A stretch of 64,000 nt of DNA from contig OU612065.1 of NCBI GenBank assembly GCA_914767715.1, forward strand, positions 1 through 64,000, given 5' to 3'. Each line of letters opens with the position of its first letter. Position 1 is the stretch's first letter. The notes below the pieces were generated by a model. That model was given only the letters and a program-made list of their open reading frames with translations, was not told where the DNA came from and ran no database searches. The position numbers and the translations under genes are program-made. Of the stretch, positions 11,753 to 24,207 are shown piece by piece. This DNA is from Membranipora membranacea. Its lineage: Eukaryota > Bryozoa > Gymnolaemata > Cheilostomatida > Membraniporidae.

Positions 11753-14739
11753 CACCTCAGGAAGTTGTATGAGTGTTTAATGGAACTGAGTACTTAAAAT
11801 GCATTTAGTACGCAACACTGCCTGCACCATCAAACTCTCTAATATGATATTTTTTATAAGATTGGGGACACAGTTGAAACTAACAGTTGGACAGCATATC
11901 GAACGGCAAAGTTCTGTTGAAATACAGATCTGATAATTTCACGCTGGTTATCGTTATGCCGGCTGTTGCTGCCGAGTGGTGAAGCCTTTTTAGAAAAATC
12001 CTGACAAACAAACGTTGCTCAAAATCCTCGCTCCTTAAGTCTTTCAATTTAGACAAATTCATTTCCAAATTGTCCATTCAGAATATGGTTCCATCATCCA
12101 AAAAGCAATATGACTTGCAATTTGACATGTTACAGGCGGAATAATCAGATAGCGATTTTAATGCTTTTTAATCAAACACCAGTTGTCTCCTCTCTCTCCA
12201 TGGATAGACAACTAGCTGATAATTATAATAATAAAAATTCATTATTAAAAACACTCGTAAAAATTTTTGATTACTAGACATTGAACATTCAACATTATCA
12301 ATATAAATCGTTTTCATTGATACTTATCACTGAGTTAAATGAAAAATCTAGCTTAGAATTATTATGAATAGCTTGTCAACTTTAGTGACTTAAGCGGTAA
12401 AATGCCTCTTTTTGCAGGCGAAAAGATGGTACACAATTATTATATTGTTAAGCAGTGAAACAGGAAAAGTTCCATCTAACATTTGATGTTTTTTGATGTG
12501 ACTGCAATTATAATAGTATAATCAATGAGTTTTCAAACACTAAATCAACAGTTTGTGTCATCATAGTCTCTGAGAGAAAGGTTTCAGAGATAGGCACACT
12601 CTCTAATGTAGCTCAGCCACTCTAAAAATCACCTGCAAAAAATTGTCTCGCTTCTATTCCTAAGTACATAAAAAATGTCATGAGACTGTTTGGAAATAAG
12701 GTAACCGGTTCAAACATATTCTGAACTGGGTAAAAACTGATCCAATATAATTGAACAGTGAAAACGTATTTAATCGATAAAATCAATCTACACTTTTTCC
12801 CATGTTTTGAATTCAGAGTTTTGGCCCCTTATCAGTTAGGAGCGGAATGATTCAAGGACCATACATGTTCCTCTGTTATAGATTTGTATGTCTATATATA
12901 TATATACACATGATATATATACACATAGTATTTATATGAAACTTAACTCTACAACAATGAACTAATTGGGTTTCCCTAGATCATGTTTATGAATGAATGT
13001 GATAGGTTACCAAAAGTTGAGATGTAGGAATTATGTTTATTAAGTTTTTGAGATATAAATTAAATATTGAGGAGGGGCGCCTTGTTTATATCAGTCAACA
13101 TGGTAATGAATATGTGGAATGTTTTAAGATTTGCCATGTTATCACTGTTAACAATATACTGTTACCCCTACAGATGTCACAGCTATTGGGGGTAGTTACA
13201 TGTTGAGTTGGTGAACTGAAAAATCTAGAACCTGACAAGACCAAACTCATGAGTACTAGTGCTGCGGATCTGTATTTTTTATATCATAACAGCATCATCC
13301 CCGTTTACTGTTGGAATTGTCCAAACAGTGTGATCATGAATTTACGACAGGCGAGCTCTATGTTAAAAGTATGCATGTAATTGCAGTAATTATTGACAGG
13401 GCACAATTAAACTAAGACAATCTGCTTGAAAGAGACAGCTGACAGCGCAACCTTGATGGTGAGCTTTCTGGTCAAGGAACCTGATATGAGCGCCCCTACA
13501 TTTCTTTTCTTGTTTGAATATGAACTTGCTTGACATGAAGGAAACATTGTTGCTGCCGATCTCTGCTCTGATCTGTTTCATTTTATTGTTTAATTTTAAA
13601 TATACGGAGGCGTGTATATTGAAAATTAGATCATTTTTGGAAGTAGAAACTCTATTTATGATGATCTCTGCAATCAATAGATTCAGCAACACTAGCTGAA
13701 AAAGTTGCCAAGTTGAAGATGTATCATTTACCAATCGTCATTTGATTATAGAACCATGGTATAACTTATCATATCAATTTGAATCACAAGGTACTGGTGT
13801 GAGTGTATTTGTAGATTTCAAGATCAAAGAAGCTAATAAAAATCAAACGCGATACTAGAACAACGCTAAAATTGCAAGAATCAAATCTACTCATTGGATC
13901 GAACGAAACCATGAACAGGTCTTCAAGAAGCTCAAGCCGGAGTAGTGTATCTGGTTGCTCATTTTAATACATGAAGATTTTTTGCAAGGGTCATTTCAGG
14001 TAAACAGTAACACCTACTTAACTTGACAACTCTGCTGTTTGCTGCGTCGCAAATGATGCTGGTGGTGGCGTCAAAACCATTTTGATTGCACAGTGGAGTG
14101 CATTGAATTCAATTCAATTTCTCTCAATTTTTTCTAGACCACATAACGCTATACTTTGGCACCCTGCAGCGAATATAACATAATACCCTGATGTAGTATA
14201 TTTTTTGATGTTGTAGAGGTGCTCCAAAACCGGGGCAAATCCATTGGAGAAGGCCATCATTAACATACATAATATGAAAAACAATTCAAGTTCCCAGGTT
14301 TCAGATATCAATTGTCATTTAATGAGGTTGTATTTTACGACATGGTGAGCTATGTTGGAATTGAAAGATCAGTAGTTCTTCTATAATATTTCAATAAGCA
14401 AAAGTCAATGCCCATAATGCGGCAGACGAAATACATGTAATGTCTGATTGCCAAAACTATGTTTATAAAAGCAATTTCACATGATACTTTTTTATGTATA
14501 CCCGAACATAATTTAGGTTCTTACTCCTTAGATGGCTGCAAGTGCGAGTTTGTGGCATCACATTACAACTATTCACTTTGGTTTGATAATGTTTGTAAGG
14601 AATTTGATGATGTGATGCCTCAAACTTGCATATACAGCTATCTGAGCACTTTTAACGCATCAGAATGTCTGTTGAAGTACAAATTGGAGTTGTCTGCTAC
14701 GGGTTGTTGAGCAGACAATCTGAAAGAAGCTTGGCTTTA
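11753..14739. other. No gene recognised
   Basis: About 3 kb of AT-rich sequence. It contains a (TA)n run at 12894-12905 and several short open frames with no family resemblance or credible splice context. Confidence 0.4.
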
Positions 14740-15395
14740 GCTGCACAGCATAATCCCGAGATCAATTGCTGCGGGACTCAGGCCAAAAGCAAGAGCTAAA
14801 ATTGACAAAAATTTGTCGTTGGGTGATAGCTCGGCCACCAGACTACCTGTCGAGCAGCTCTGCAGGTTTAGCAGTACCCTGGTGTCCAGCATGTGCATGT
14901 GCAATATAGGCACTACGCAAACTAGCAGGTACATCAAGTCTATCATTAAACATGAGACATCCTTTGTACCCGGGCAATTTATGACTGCTTGTTTCTTCGC
15001 CAACCCTCGACCAAATACTGCTTGAATTTAACTGCGACATCGTCAGTCACGGTGGCTTCAAACGCCTCTATTTCATGTATATCAGGGACTAAGTCCTCAC
15101 AAATACTGTCAATAAAGTACTCAACAGCTGCACAGTGGCTGCACTGTAAGCCTCGTTGGGTCGGCTCAAACTATCGGCAACAAACATCTTAACACCAAAA
15201 TTTTTATATCCATACCTCATTATCCTCATTTTGAACCTTTGCACCCTCGGTGGTAGATCACTCAGATCTTTACCACCTAGAATTTGTACCAAGGGTTTAT
15301 GGACCGTTTCAACTTCAAACTTTCGACCTATCATATACTAGTCAAACTGCCCACATGATGACAAGAGTTTCCTTCTCTACCATCGAAGAGCGTGT
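14740..15395 (-). mobile_element. Ty3/Gypsy LTR retrotransposon fragment: RNase H and integrase zinc-finger region
   Basis: Minus-strand frames show SSMVEKETLVIMWAV, then FEVETVHKPLVQILGGKDL, SDLPPRVQRFKMRIMRYGY and KMFVADSLSRPNEA. These are the RNase H and connection hallmarks of Gypsy pol. Further on, in a shifted frame, come GYKGCLMFNDRLDVPASLR and AHAGHQGTAKPAELL, the integrase HHCC-type zinc region. Frameshifts break it, and no LTRs or integrase core were found. Confidence 0.88.
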
Positions 15396-16399
15396 CTAAG
15401 TGTCAGTCATCTTACGCGAGGCATATTCCAATGGTTGCCAGATATCTTTACCAGATTCCTGGAGAAAAACAGCACCAAACGCGCTGGATATTGATAACAA
15501 TCGCAACTTGCATATTATTAGGAAGTTGCTTAGTCCTTGGTTTAAAAAAGACAAAATTTTGGTTATCCATCACTCATTACATTGTATTGAAGCTGTTATA
15601 CTTTATCAAAATACACCATAAAATAATCGTATAAAATGAATTTTAAGCTTTATTCTCAGGGAGAGGAATAAATAATTACCGGAAAATACATTTGAGGTTT
15701 GGCTGAGATCTATGGGAGCACAGAGGATAGAGTTCCATTTTCCCCTATGGGGATTATATAAAAATTATGGAAATGGACCAAAATATAAATCCTCGTTCTT
15801 AAATCATTATAAATGGCTACAACGCCCATTAATTTTTTTTAAATCACAACACTGATGCTTCAGTAGGTGTGGTTATTTGTTTGCTTGTAGCTGGTGAATG
15901 GTACTGAGTTTCTTTAAGATGCTCTGTCTTTCTATGGCAGTCTAAAAAATAAATAAAGATTACAATATCCAGAAAGCTAGCTGCAACATTGATTGGCATC
16001 GCAAAGCAGCCAGAAAAATAACTATTAGTATTAGGTTATTATGGGATTATCATGTTAAAGGTGCTATGCAATAACTAACCACTAAAGATGCATGTAGTTT
16101 TAGCTACCGAGTGGGTACTAGTGTAAAATTAGGTCATTAGGTCATTTTGTGTATAGGTTTGTCATAATTATCTATATGGGTATTTCTATCCCTTGTCCGA
16201 TATGAGGGAGGGTAGTGGTGTGAGACTGCACATTTCAGAGAGGTAATTGACACCCTAACTCGAAGACTGTTAGACAATTTTTTCTTTCATGTGTGTTTAT
16301 TGCTAGAGATAAAATTGATAACATATATAGATAAAGTTCAATTGAGTATGACTCAGAGAAAGGCAAAAAAAGATTTAATCAAAAATTGTAGATAATTGC
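15396..16399. other. No gene recognised
   Basis: The flank of the Gypsy fragment. Two overlapping plus frames of 73-80 codons near 15392-15634 have no family resemblance. Confidence 0.4.
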
Positions 16400-16870
16400 A
16401 ATAGAAACATGTCAAAAGCAAAGGGACAGTCTTATAGCCTGCGCTAGGGCGTAGACAGCCCAATTGTAAAGCTTGAATGTCAAATACGAGACACACGTAC
16501 AGGACAAGTGCCCCTTCCAGCTGCAGTCATCACTGCCCCCCAGACAGGAAGCCAGTGGGTAAAAACAACGGTAATACAGGTCAACCATTGTTTTGCTATC
16601 AAAATAAGGGAGAGCTGCCCTAATCAATGTTAAAATTAGGTTGAATTTTCGGCAGTGGTCCACGAGGTAATTCATATCAGTTATATTAGAGTCAAGAATA
16701 ATGCCTAAAAAATTGTGTTTTACAGCTGAGATCAATTTTATATTCCGCCAAAACAATTTGCTTTTTTGGCGATTTTAAAATAATTTGGAACGTTTTTGAA
16801 TAATTTAGAGTGAGCCTGTTGGCCATGCACCAAGTTTCAACTTTTGAAATTTCTTGTCTTCATAGGTTTA
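16400..16870 (-). mobile_element. LINE post-RT fragment
   Basis: The minus frame reads ISAVKHNFLGIILDSNIT, then DYLVDHCRKFN-type and DSKTMVDLYYRCFYPLASC segments. This is the FLGV-I-D...LY...YP...Y pattern that follows the RT core in animal LINEs. It is an isolated fragment without a catalytic YADD. Confidence 0.72.
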
Positions 16871-17999
16871 TTACTGATAGACAGCCTCTTTGATGTCGGT
16901 AGACTAAGAATGTTCCACACAGTATAGTTGTAGAGTCGTCGTTAGAGAAGTGGCGACTTTTGAGTCAGTTCAGTTGGTGTTGGTTTATGTTGCTCGGCGT
17001 GTTATGGGATATGAGCAGGGAGATCTCTCATAACAAGAGGGGAAATTGAACCCAGGACCTCTTGCTATCAAAACTTATAACAACTGACAACAAATTTAGG
17101 TATTGTGATTGTAAAAATACTTTCTTTCTGGGGAAAAAAATTTGCTGATTGCTATAAATAGAAATATAAACACTTCCACAGAGAGAAGCTATTTTTTGGT
17201 TACAGTACTTATGGAATGAAAATGAAAGTAACACCTTTGTACATACCCATATCTCGATACGCGGTAGGCATGATGGACACTACCTCCAAGCGGCTCAACA
17301 CCTCAGCTGATAGTTCACATCCCCGTACATATCAATTCTATTTACCAACCAGCACTGTAGGTCACTCTGAAATAGTGTGAAGATGAACAGATGGACACTT
17401 TCTCATCTTAGCACTGGTATCCTGTCATTAGGGATAGGGTGATGGGTTGATGCAGACCTCCCAATCAGGACATATTATGTTTTTCGGTACAAAATTACCT
17501 TGATTGAAACTTGGAACCAAAATAGTTTATCCGCAAGGGTAGTTGATATGATGTACATTCAATGTCAATATTTTTACTGCCCAACTGCGAATTACCATAA
17601 GCATTATGTCTTTCAGCTTTGTTTTTTTTTCAATCCTCATATCGTACCTTCTGGGCTCACTTATGGGGCAAAGGCAAGTGGTATTTTTCACGTTCATGAT
17701 AACTTAACAAACCTGATGTAGATTGGTGGAAATCATCTCAAGTCGCAGCCAAATGCACAACTAATTTTCTCCGCATAGGATCTGATAAAAATAAAGCAAA
17801 ATAATTATGTACTTTATGTATATACCTACATGTCCTGGTGTGCTATGGCAAGTGACCAATTCTTAGCTAGAACAGGTAGGGGGCAGGATAAAATATGAAA
17901 ACTAGCAAAAAAGTCAAGAACAAGACCAACAGTTATTTCTGCAATAGAGGTGGTTGTTTTGTAGATATTATGATATTATGAAAAATTTGCTTGAGGAAT
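16871..17999. other. No gene recognised
   Basis: Contains on the minus strand a GGGTTCAATTTCC box near 17043-17055 that could be a degenerate pol III B box. Otherwise nothing coding is supported. Confidence 0.4.
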
Positions 18000-18680
18000 G
18001 TACAATCCGGTGCCAGACTCAGCCAGTCCCAATCCTGGATAGAGACGGGTTCAGCGACAGGCAGAGCATCCGGCCGGAAAAACTATGCCACAGACTGTAA
18101 TAAAACCAGAGAGAACCAGACTATGCCAAGGCATCTCCCTTGTTGGGGACCTTGTGGAAAGTAGGCGAGCGAGGTAGACGATTATCAAGCTAGCGGCCCT
18201 AAACATTGCTACACTCACAAATAAGAGTAGAGAGATAGCTGATACGATGGTGAGGCGTAACATATGCCTACAGGAGACCAGATGGGAGGAGAAAGGCCTG
18301 GAGGTAAGGCAAGATACATTGACGATGGCGTCAAGCTGTACAACAGTGGCGGGATAAGACCGAGGAATGGTGTGGGATGAGTCATGTAACCAGGTAATCT
18401 GAGGGGATTATCAATTTGAACTTGGTGACCAAAAGGCAGACCTATAACATCGTTTCTGCCTATGCGAACAGCAAGACTGTGACGAGGAGGCCAAAGACAG
18501 ATTTTGGACAGTTTGTTGCAGTGCTGCAGATGTGCTTATCTTGGCCGGAGACATGAACGGGCATACTGGAAGTGCAAGTTGATCGCTTAGAGACAAATGT
18601 GCAATAGCCATCAAAAACAGTGGAGTTCGAACAGAGATAAAATCGCATAACACAATGAACTACTTCCAGAACCAGGTATA
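18000..18680 (+). mobile_element. Decayed LINE endonuclease (RTE/CFDP2-like)
   Basis: Plus-strand frames with frequent shifts read ALNIATLTNKSREIADTMVR, RRNICLQETRWEEKG, QTYNIVSAYA, EEAKDRFWT and ILAGDMNGHTGS. This order, with QETRW and the GDMNGH motif, is the exonuclease-endonuclease-phosphatase domain of RTE-type LINEs. It is broken in several places and has no adjacent RT. Confidence 0.82.
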
Positions 18681-18739
18681 AACAATATGCTAAATTTGTC
18701 TTCTCGGACTTTGATAGCTATTCTGCGATGAGAACCTAC

Positions 18740-19820
18740 TATTTGGCAGCCGTCGGTTGCCCAACGGACAAATAGGCTTCCGGTTGCTTTTAACGCTACC
18801 GGACATAAAATTCATGGGACAGGATTGGCTTGTAACAGATGCAAATGCTCTTTAGACAGAGATGGGTTTTGTTACGGTGGAGTTTGCTGTGAAAGAAACC
18901 CATCAGGACGCCTATTTGGTGTCCAACGGTTGCCAAATAGCCATCCGGATGGGTCTGTTTTACAATTGACATCTGCCATGAAGCCATCTGGTTGCAAAAT
19001 TTGCAACAGGATTGGTTTGTGACTGCCGAGCTTTGAAATTGATATAATGTGAAATGGATATTTGTCATGAGTGGATGGACCTTTAACGTAAAGATTTGTG
19101 GTGGACCGGCCACATTTTTCGCATTATAGCTGCAACAAACCCATCCAGACAGGCTTGGAATAGTAATGTTTGCTAAATTAACTCCATCCGGGTGGGTTTT
19201 GTTTGAGCAGTAATATTTGCTGTAACCATTCTTCCAGATGAGCCAAATGTGTCCGGTAAATGGCCATCAGCAACATATCTCCATAAAAGGGCCATCCGCT
19301 TATGACGAATACCCATGCGGCAATGCTAACTGGCCATCCATTTCACCTTGTATCAATCTCGAAGTGTGACTGTAACAAACCCATCCGAATGGCCATATGG
19401 CAACTGATGGTTGCCAACTACTCATCCATATGGGCTTGGAGCAGTAACAAACTCATCTGCATAGGCTGAGGATAGACCAGAGATGTGTGGCGGATGGCCA
19501 TTTACAGAAAACATTTTTAGTACAACAGCTTGTAGCAGTAATACTTTCTGTAACAAACCCATTTGTATGGGCTTGGAGCAGAAATTTTTGGTGTAACAAA
19601 CCCAACCAAATGGGCTTAGAGCATTAATAATTGCTGTTACAGCCCTATTCAGATGGGGTTGTCGCCCCGATGATGAGTGACTACAATCCATCCTCCTCTG
19701 CTACATACCAATCCACCTTTGTCAAATACGTGCCTGGATGCCTTTTATGTAACCGGATGTCTATTTGGCAACTAACAGATGTCGATGCCAGGCAGACATC
19801 TAGCGGCTGCAAATAGCAGA
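18740..19820. repeat. Cluster of CCATCCGGATGG-type palindromes
   Basis: Many short palindromic units built around AACCCATCCGGATGGGTTT, separated by GGAGCAGTAAT-like links. One compact hairpin at 18896-18953 pairs AACCCATCAGGACGCCTATT with CCAAATAGCCATCCGGATGG. The same vocabulary recurs at 23437-23562 and 37072-37366, so this is a dispersed family, here expanded as an irregular array. Confidence 0.75.
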
Positions 19821-21140
19821 AACAGAGAGAAAGCATTTCTCTTTGCCGACATGCCTATATATAGGCCTGAAGTTACCACTGAACTCAATTAAGCATACCA
19901 TACTTACTTGATACTTGTAGAGTAATCGTTTCTTCATCTGAAGTTTCCAGTATTTTTTCAGGCTCGTCTATCGGTATTAGCCCGTGTCATAGATCGTATA
20001 ACCAGATTTTCACCATTTACTGTAACCTTAACCTGCCACAGGAGGATCTACAAGTATCAAAGAGTGATAAAAAAGATCATTTCACAATTTAGCGGGGAGA
20101 CAAAGAATCTCTTTTTGTGGAGGTCAGTGCTGCAGTGAGGTATTAGGTACTGTGGGTTGTGCCTTCTAGAACTGCCAGGATGTGGGTGAAGTTGATGTAA
20201 TCTCCATGTCAGTCTCTACTTTACCAAAGTGGATGGCTCGGAAGAGTACAATTCTTCGCCATTCTGGTACTTAGGTTTTTCCATTCTAGTTGTTCAACCA
20301 GCTGCGAGGTGCTAGTTGTGTGGTCTGACCGCGGAACATTGTAAACAAATGCGCACGGCCTTGCGTTACACAGCTTCGAGCTTTGTTGCTTGTGCTTGCG
20401 TCAGGCTACCATCCCATACTGATGATGTGTATTCTAGAATGGGCCTGACAAGTATGGGGCATACATGACATGTTACCCTATTTGGTAGGGTAACACCAGA
20501 TATAAGGGCTGATTACCCTATGAGACCAGATGATCCCATAACCACCCCACTTTTGCACCTAAGAGCTTAGTGAAGTTTTATATGCTTATTTTGCTGTCAT
20601 GAGGTCTAGTTTTCAACCTATTATAACAAATTGCATTAGTTTAAACATTAATACATAGTAAAATTCTGTGTAACACTTGCTAGAATTTGGTATATTACAG
20701 TTATCTAACAATAAAACTACAGAAAATCAAATATTTTAAGAGCATGGGCGGCTGGGGTGTTACCCGGGGCCGGCATCCGCTTCCTCTCTTTTGTCAAACT
20801 GTTGTGAAATGTCGCAAATCTGTTCTGTCAGCTGGCTCTCATAGCTTCTGAAACCATGTTGGCGCTTGCTTATTTACCTGCGTATTTACCTGCGTCTTCT
20901 TCGTCTCAAGCGCCAGCTCTCCAGCTGTGACTTTAGAAACTTCTGCTCAAAATCGGTTTAACATTTCCGGGTCATTAACATGTGCTTAATTTGTTGCTTT
21001 AATCGAGGAATTTTGGAATCTGACTGGCAGCAATGACAATGCAAAAACAACAAATTAAGCAAGCGCCAAAATGGTTTCCAGAAAATACAGAAGCTATGAA
21101 AGCAGGACAGTCATATAGTTCCATAAGTTAGGGTTTGCAT
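19821..21140. other. No gene recognised
   Basis: Unique-looking sequence. It includes ACCCTATTTGGTAGGGTAA near 20472, a small palindrome, and two TATTTACCTGCG copies near 20870-20892. Confidence 0.4.
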
Positions 21141-21272
21141 CACAGGCCTTCTATAGTTGGTGCAAGTCCAGTGGTAGAGTGCCCCAGTGGTCGAGGCCTT
21201 TTCTCTCAAGAAAAGGCCTCGGCCACTGGGGCACTCGACCACTTGACTTGCACCAACTACAGAAGGCCTGTG
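21141..21272. mobile_element. Hairpin MITE with 8-base target duplication
   Basis: Two arms of about 62 bases are reverse complements with only about four mismatches and a loop of a few bases. The outer end is CACAGGCCTTCT. The element is flanked directly by GTTTGCAT on both sides (21133-21140 and 21273-21280), an 8-base target duplication as made by hAT-type transposases. No coding capacity. Confidence 0.85.
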
Positions 21273-21693
21273 GTTTGCATGTCATCAGCAATGATGTCCT
21301 ATGCAATAAGTGTACATTCAAACAGGGTTAAATTGATTCAAATCACTTACTCATTGTTCCAATGCATTTAAATAGTCCATCATTAGATAATGTAAGAGTT
21401 AAAGTCAGTATATGGACTGGTGACTCAGTGGGGAATATCTTCACAATCTATAGATTCAGCTGTGGAGTTCAGTCACTCCTTGGTTTAGTGGTCTATAATG
21501 GGCAAGAAGGTCTAGTCCTATTGATTACTTTAGTCCTTGATAATGGGCTAAACTAACATGGAGCAGTTTGTATGGATGAATAAGGATCGATACAGTGGTC
21601 TAAAAAACAGCGGACTATAGACCCATTTCAAGCGGAACATAGACCAGCGGAACATCGGCGAAGCGGAACATAGAACGCACCCGGAATTATGGG

Positions 21694-22578
21694 TTGTGTT
21701 GGATATTGCTTCTGTGGTGTTATCTACTCATGAATCACTATATTTGTGCATTTCAGAATGGGCCATGTGCTGGTGTTTTGGTTTTGTTTGGCTGATGGGT
21801 TTTGGTTTGTTATTGTATTGAGTTGTCTGCTCATGTTGTAGATAACTCTATTTATTGCTGGACTGAATCCCAGTCTAGATAAGCTAGTCTGTTATGTGTT
21901 GTGTTATATCAAGGATTTCAAGAAATCCTTGGTTATATTGCTCTTTGATTTACTGCTACTGTAAGTAAGCCAATCCACAGCCGTTTGACAGATAGCCATA
22001 GTTTCGCCCCTGATTGGTCCGGAGGAGTGAGAGACTCCACCCAACCAATCAGAGCCAACTTATTGACGGCATGACAGGTAGCCTTTTAAACCTGCAACTA
22101 TTCTATTGATTAACCAATTGGCAACAACCTTTCATTCCATAATCCACAACCATGACAGATTGGCAGTTTGCTGACATCAGGAGTGTCTATACCATAGAGT
22201 CTATAGAGTAGACAAAAGACATTGTCTATGGTCTATACTCATTGCTGACGTCTAATACACATATTGTCAGCATAAAGCTGACTGAACAGTAGTATTTAAA
22301 GATAGTGGGAGCAGTTATGTTTTAAACTAAGCGAAGCTGAAGTGAGGACATTTTAGTACTCCTTGCTCATAGTCCTGTCACCCTCTCCCACTGCCAGTGA
22401 CTGTAAGTTGGGTGGGGTTACTTACCTTTATTCTGTTGAACTTGTCTTGAGTAAAGTAAATTTTATGCAAACCCGAGGTGAGTCGGAGTCATCTTATTTG
22501 TTCATTGAGGTAAAAGAAAGGGTTCGCTGATCCATTTTCCCATAGAGTCCTAGCTATTATAATGTTTTTCCTGTGCCA
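21694..22578. other. No gene recognised
   Basis: Contains small near-palindromes such as GGATTTCAAGAAATCC near 21912. No coding or RNA gene evidence. Confidence 0.4.
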
Positions 22579-23205
22579 TTCGATCCATAAGGCCTCGTGA
22601 CTTTAATATAGCCTGTGATTTTTGTCAGTGGCGTGGGTGGGAGTGGGAGATGAGTGAAAGAGATAGGGGGAACCATCAATGTAATCTCATGATCCTTTTT
22701 TGATGTGTTTTTTTTTCAATTTTGTGTGGGTAACTATATATATATATATATCTATGTTGTTGTTTGCTTTTCTATGGCCATCTATCTATGTTAGTTTTCT
22801 TCTGGTAAGTTGAAAAAGTAGACCTAGGATTTAAAGCCCCTAAGGGTTTTAAATCCTTGAGTAGACTAGTAGAGGAAAGTAAGTGGCCTTCTACTTGCAG
22901 CTCAAATCAACACAAGGACATCAGCATACACAAGAATTTACTGCTATACCTTTTATTCCCTAAGCCACACCAGCTCATGGATAATTAATCATTAAGCTTT
23001 GCCAGAAGAAATCTAACATAGATAGATGGCCATAGATATATATATATATAGATACCCACGCAAAATTGAAAAAAAACCCATCGAAAAAGTATCATGAGAT
23101 TACATTGATGGTTCCCCCCTATACTCATTCTTCTCATCTCGCCCACCCCCACCCACTGACAAAAATCACAGGCTATATCAAAGTCACGTGGCCTTATGAT
23201 TCGAA
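22579..23205. mobile_element. Large imperfect inverted repeat (foldback element)
   Basis: The left arm (22579-22811) and right arm (22996-23205) are inverted copies about 210-230 bases long with scattered mismatches and indels. The arms include AGCCTGTGATTTTTGTCAG, AACCATCAATGTAATCTC, a TA run and GGCCATCTATCTATGTTAG. The spacer of about 185 bases shows no coding. A non-autonomous transposon is likely; no target duplication was identified. Confidence 0.8.
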
Positions 23206-24207
23206 CAATGAAGAGAGTTCATTGATTCGATAATAGTGGAATGCTTAAAGAAGGCCTGTCAAGCGTGTCAAAACAGGCTAGCCTATACAAACATGTAGGC
23301 CTACATAGATAGTATAATTCCCTCCTAGCCTACGTCTTTTGGGTTATGTACACAGCTAGTAAATGCTGACACGGTGTTGTGATGAAAGAGTCTTCGCTAA
23401 AAGGCCAACAAATTTATGTCCATATAATGTATTATGCAATAGGATGCCGCCTATTTGGCATCCGACAGTTGTCCGAGTGCCAATAGGATACAGCTATTGG
23501 GCAACGACTGGATGCCCGCAGACACACGGCGGTTGCCAAATTAGCATTCAGATGGGTTTTAGCGCAGCACACATGTGGTTTGGCAAGGTCACTGATGTAA
23601 CCAATGATTCTCTCTGAGTGACCTATCAGTGCCAACACATTGGTTAGAGACATTGTTGAGCTGTGAGAAAGCCTACTTTAGGGGGCTCAAGTGTCTCTGT
23701 CCGTCAGGCACCTATAATTCAGGCTAGAGTGCCATCCCTCTGAAAGAAGAGGTGGAAGAGTTAGAGCCAGAGGTGGGCACACATGTGAGGAAATCTTGCT
23801 ATTAAAGATCCGATAAGATAAACTAGTGAGGAAAATTAGGCGTGTCCGCCCAACTACTAGGAGGATTATTTTTTTCAGACTAGAAAACAAACACAATTTT
23901 ACGGATAGTAACAAATATTATTACAATACATTCCACTGGCAACTTCCCAAGGAAAGAAGGATTACGAATATCATTTTATTGCATTTCTTTCTTGCGCAAT
24001 ACAACAGTTTGATTGATATGCAGGTTTGAGCTGAATACAGCCCTGGCACAGATGGCCTCTGGAATCACATGTGGTAATCACAAGACTTCAAATAACCAAC
24101 ATTTCATATGTGATGTACAACTGTGAGGCACAGTAACCAACTATGTTCTGGCGTGTATACATGAACATTGGTTTATCAAAGCGATTTCTGCTTTTCCTGT
24201 TGTTAAG
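23206..24207. other. 5' flank of the FBXL6-like gene; includes a CCATCCGGATGG-family copy
   Basis: A diverged member of the palindromic family lies at about 23437-23562, with CCTATTTGGCATCCGAC and GGCGGTTGCCAAATTAGCAT. The rest would include the promoter of the gene starting at 24208; no core promoter motif stands out. Confidence 0.5.

Larger units (their letters stand above)
11250..21693. mobile_element. Possible 10.4 kb terminal-inverted-repeat element with 10-base flanking direct repeat
   Basis: The left end (11260-11345) carries GTGCAGGTCTATGTTCCG, two more TCTATGTTCCG subrepeats and TAGTCCGCTG. The right end (21597-21683) carries the inverted counterpart: CAGCGGACTATAGACCC, AAGCGGAACATAGACC, then CGGAACATAGAACGCACCC. 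The direct repeat GAATTATGGG lies immediately outside both ends, at 11250-11259 and 21684-21693, as a target-site duplication would. No transposase was recognised inside. The interior holds LINE and Gypsy fragments and palindromic clusters. Two independent small insertions in opposite orientation are the alternative, but would not explain the shared direct repeat. Confidence 0.5.

Noticed and set aside
14459-14710. Plus-strand 83-codon frame with several cysteines
   Set aside because: No family resemblance, splice context or homologous exon nearby; it lies in a transposon-rich stretch.
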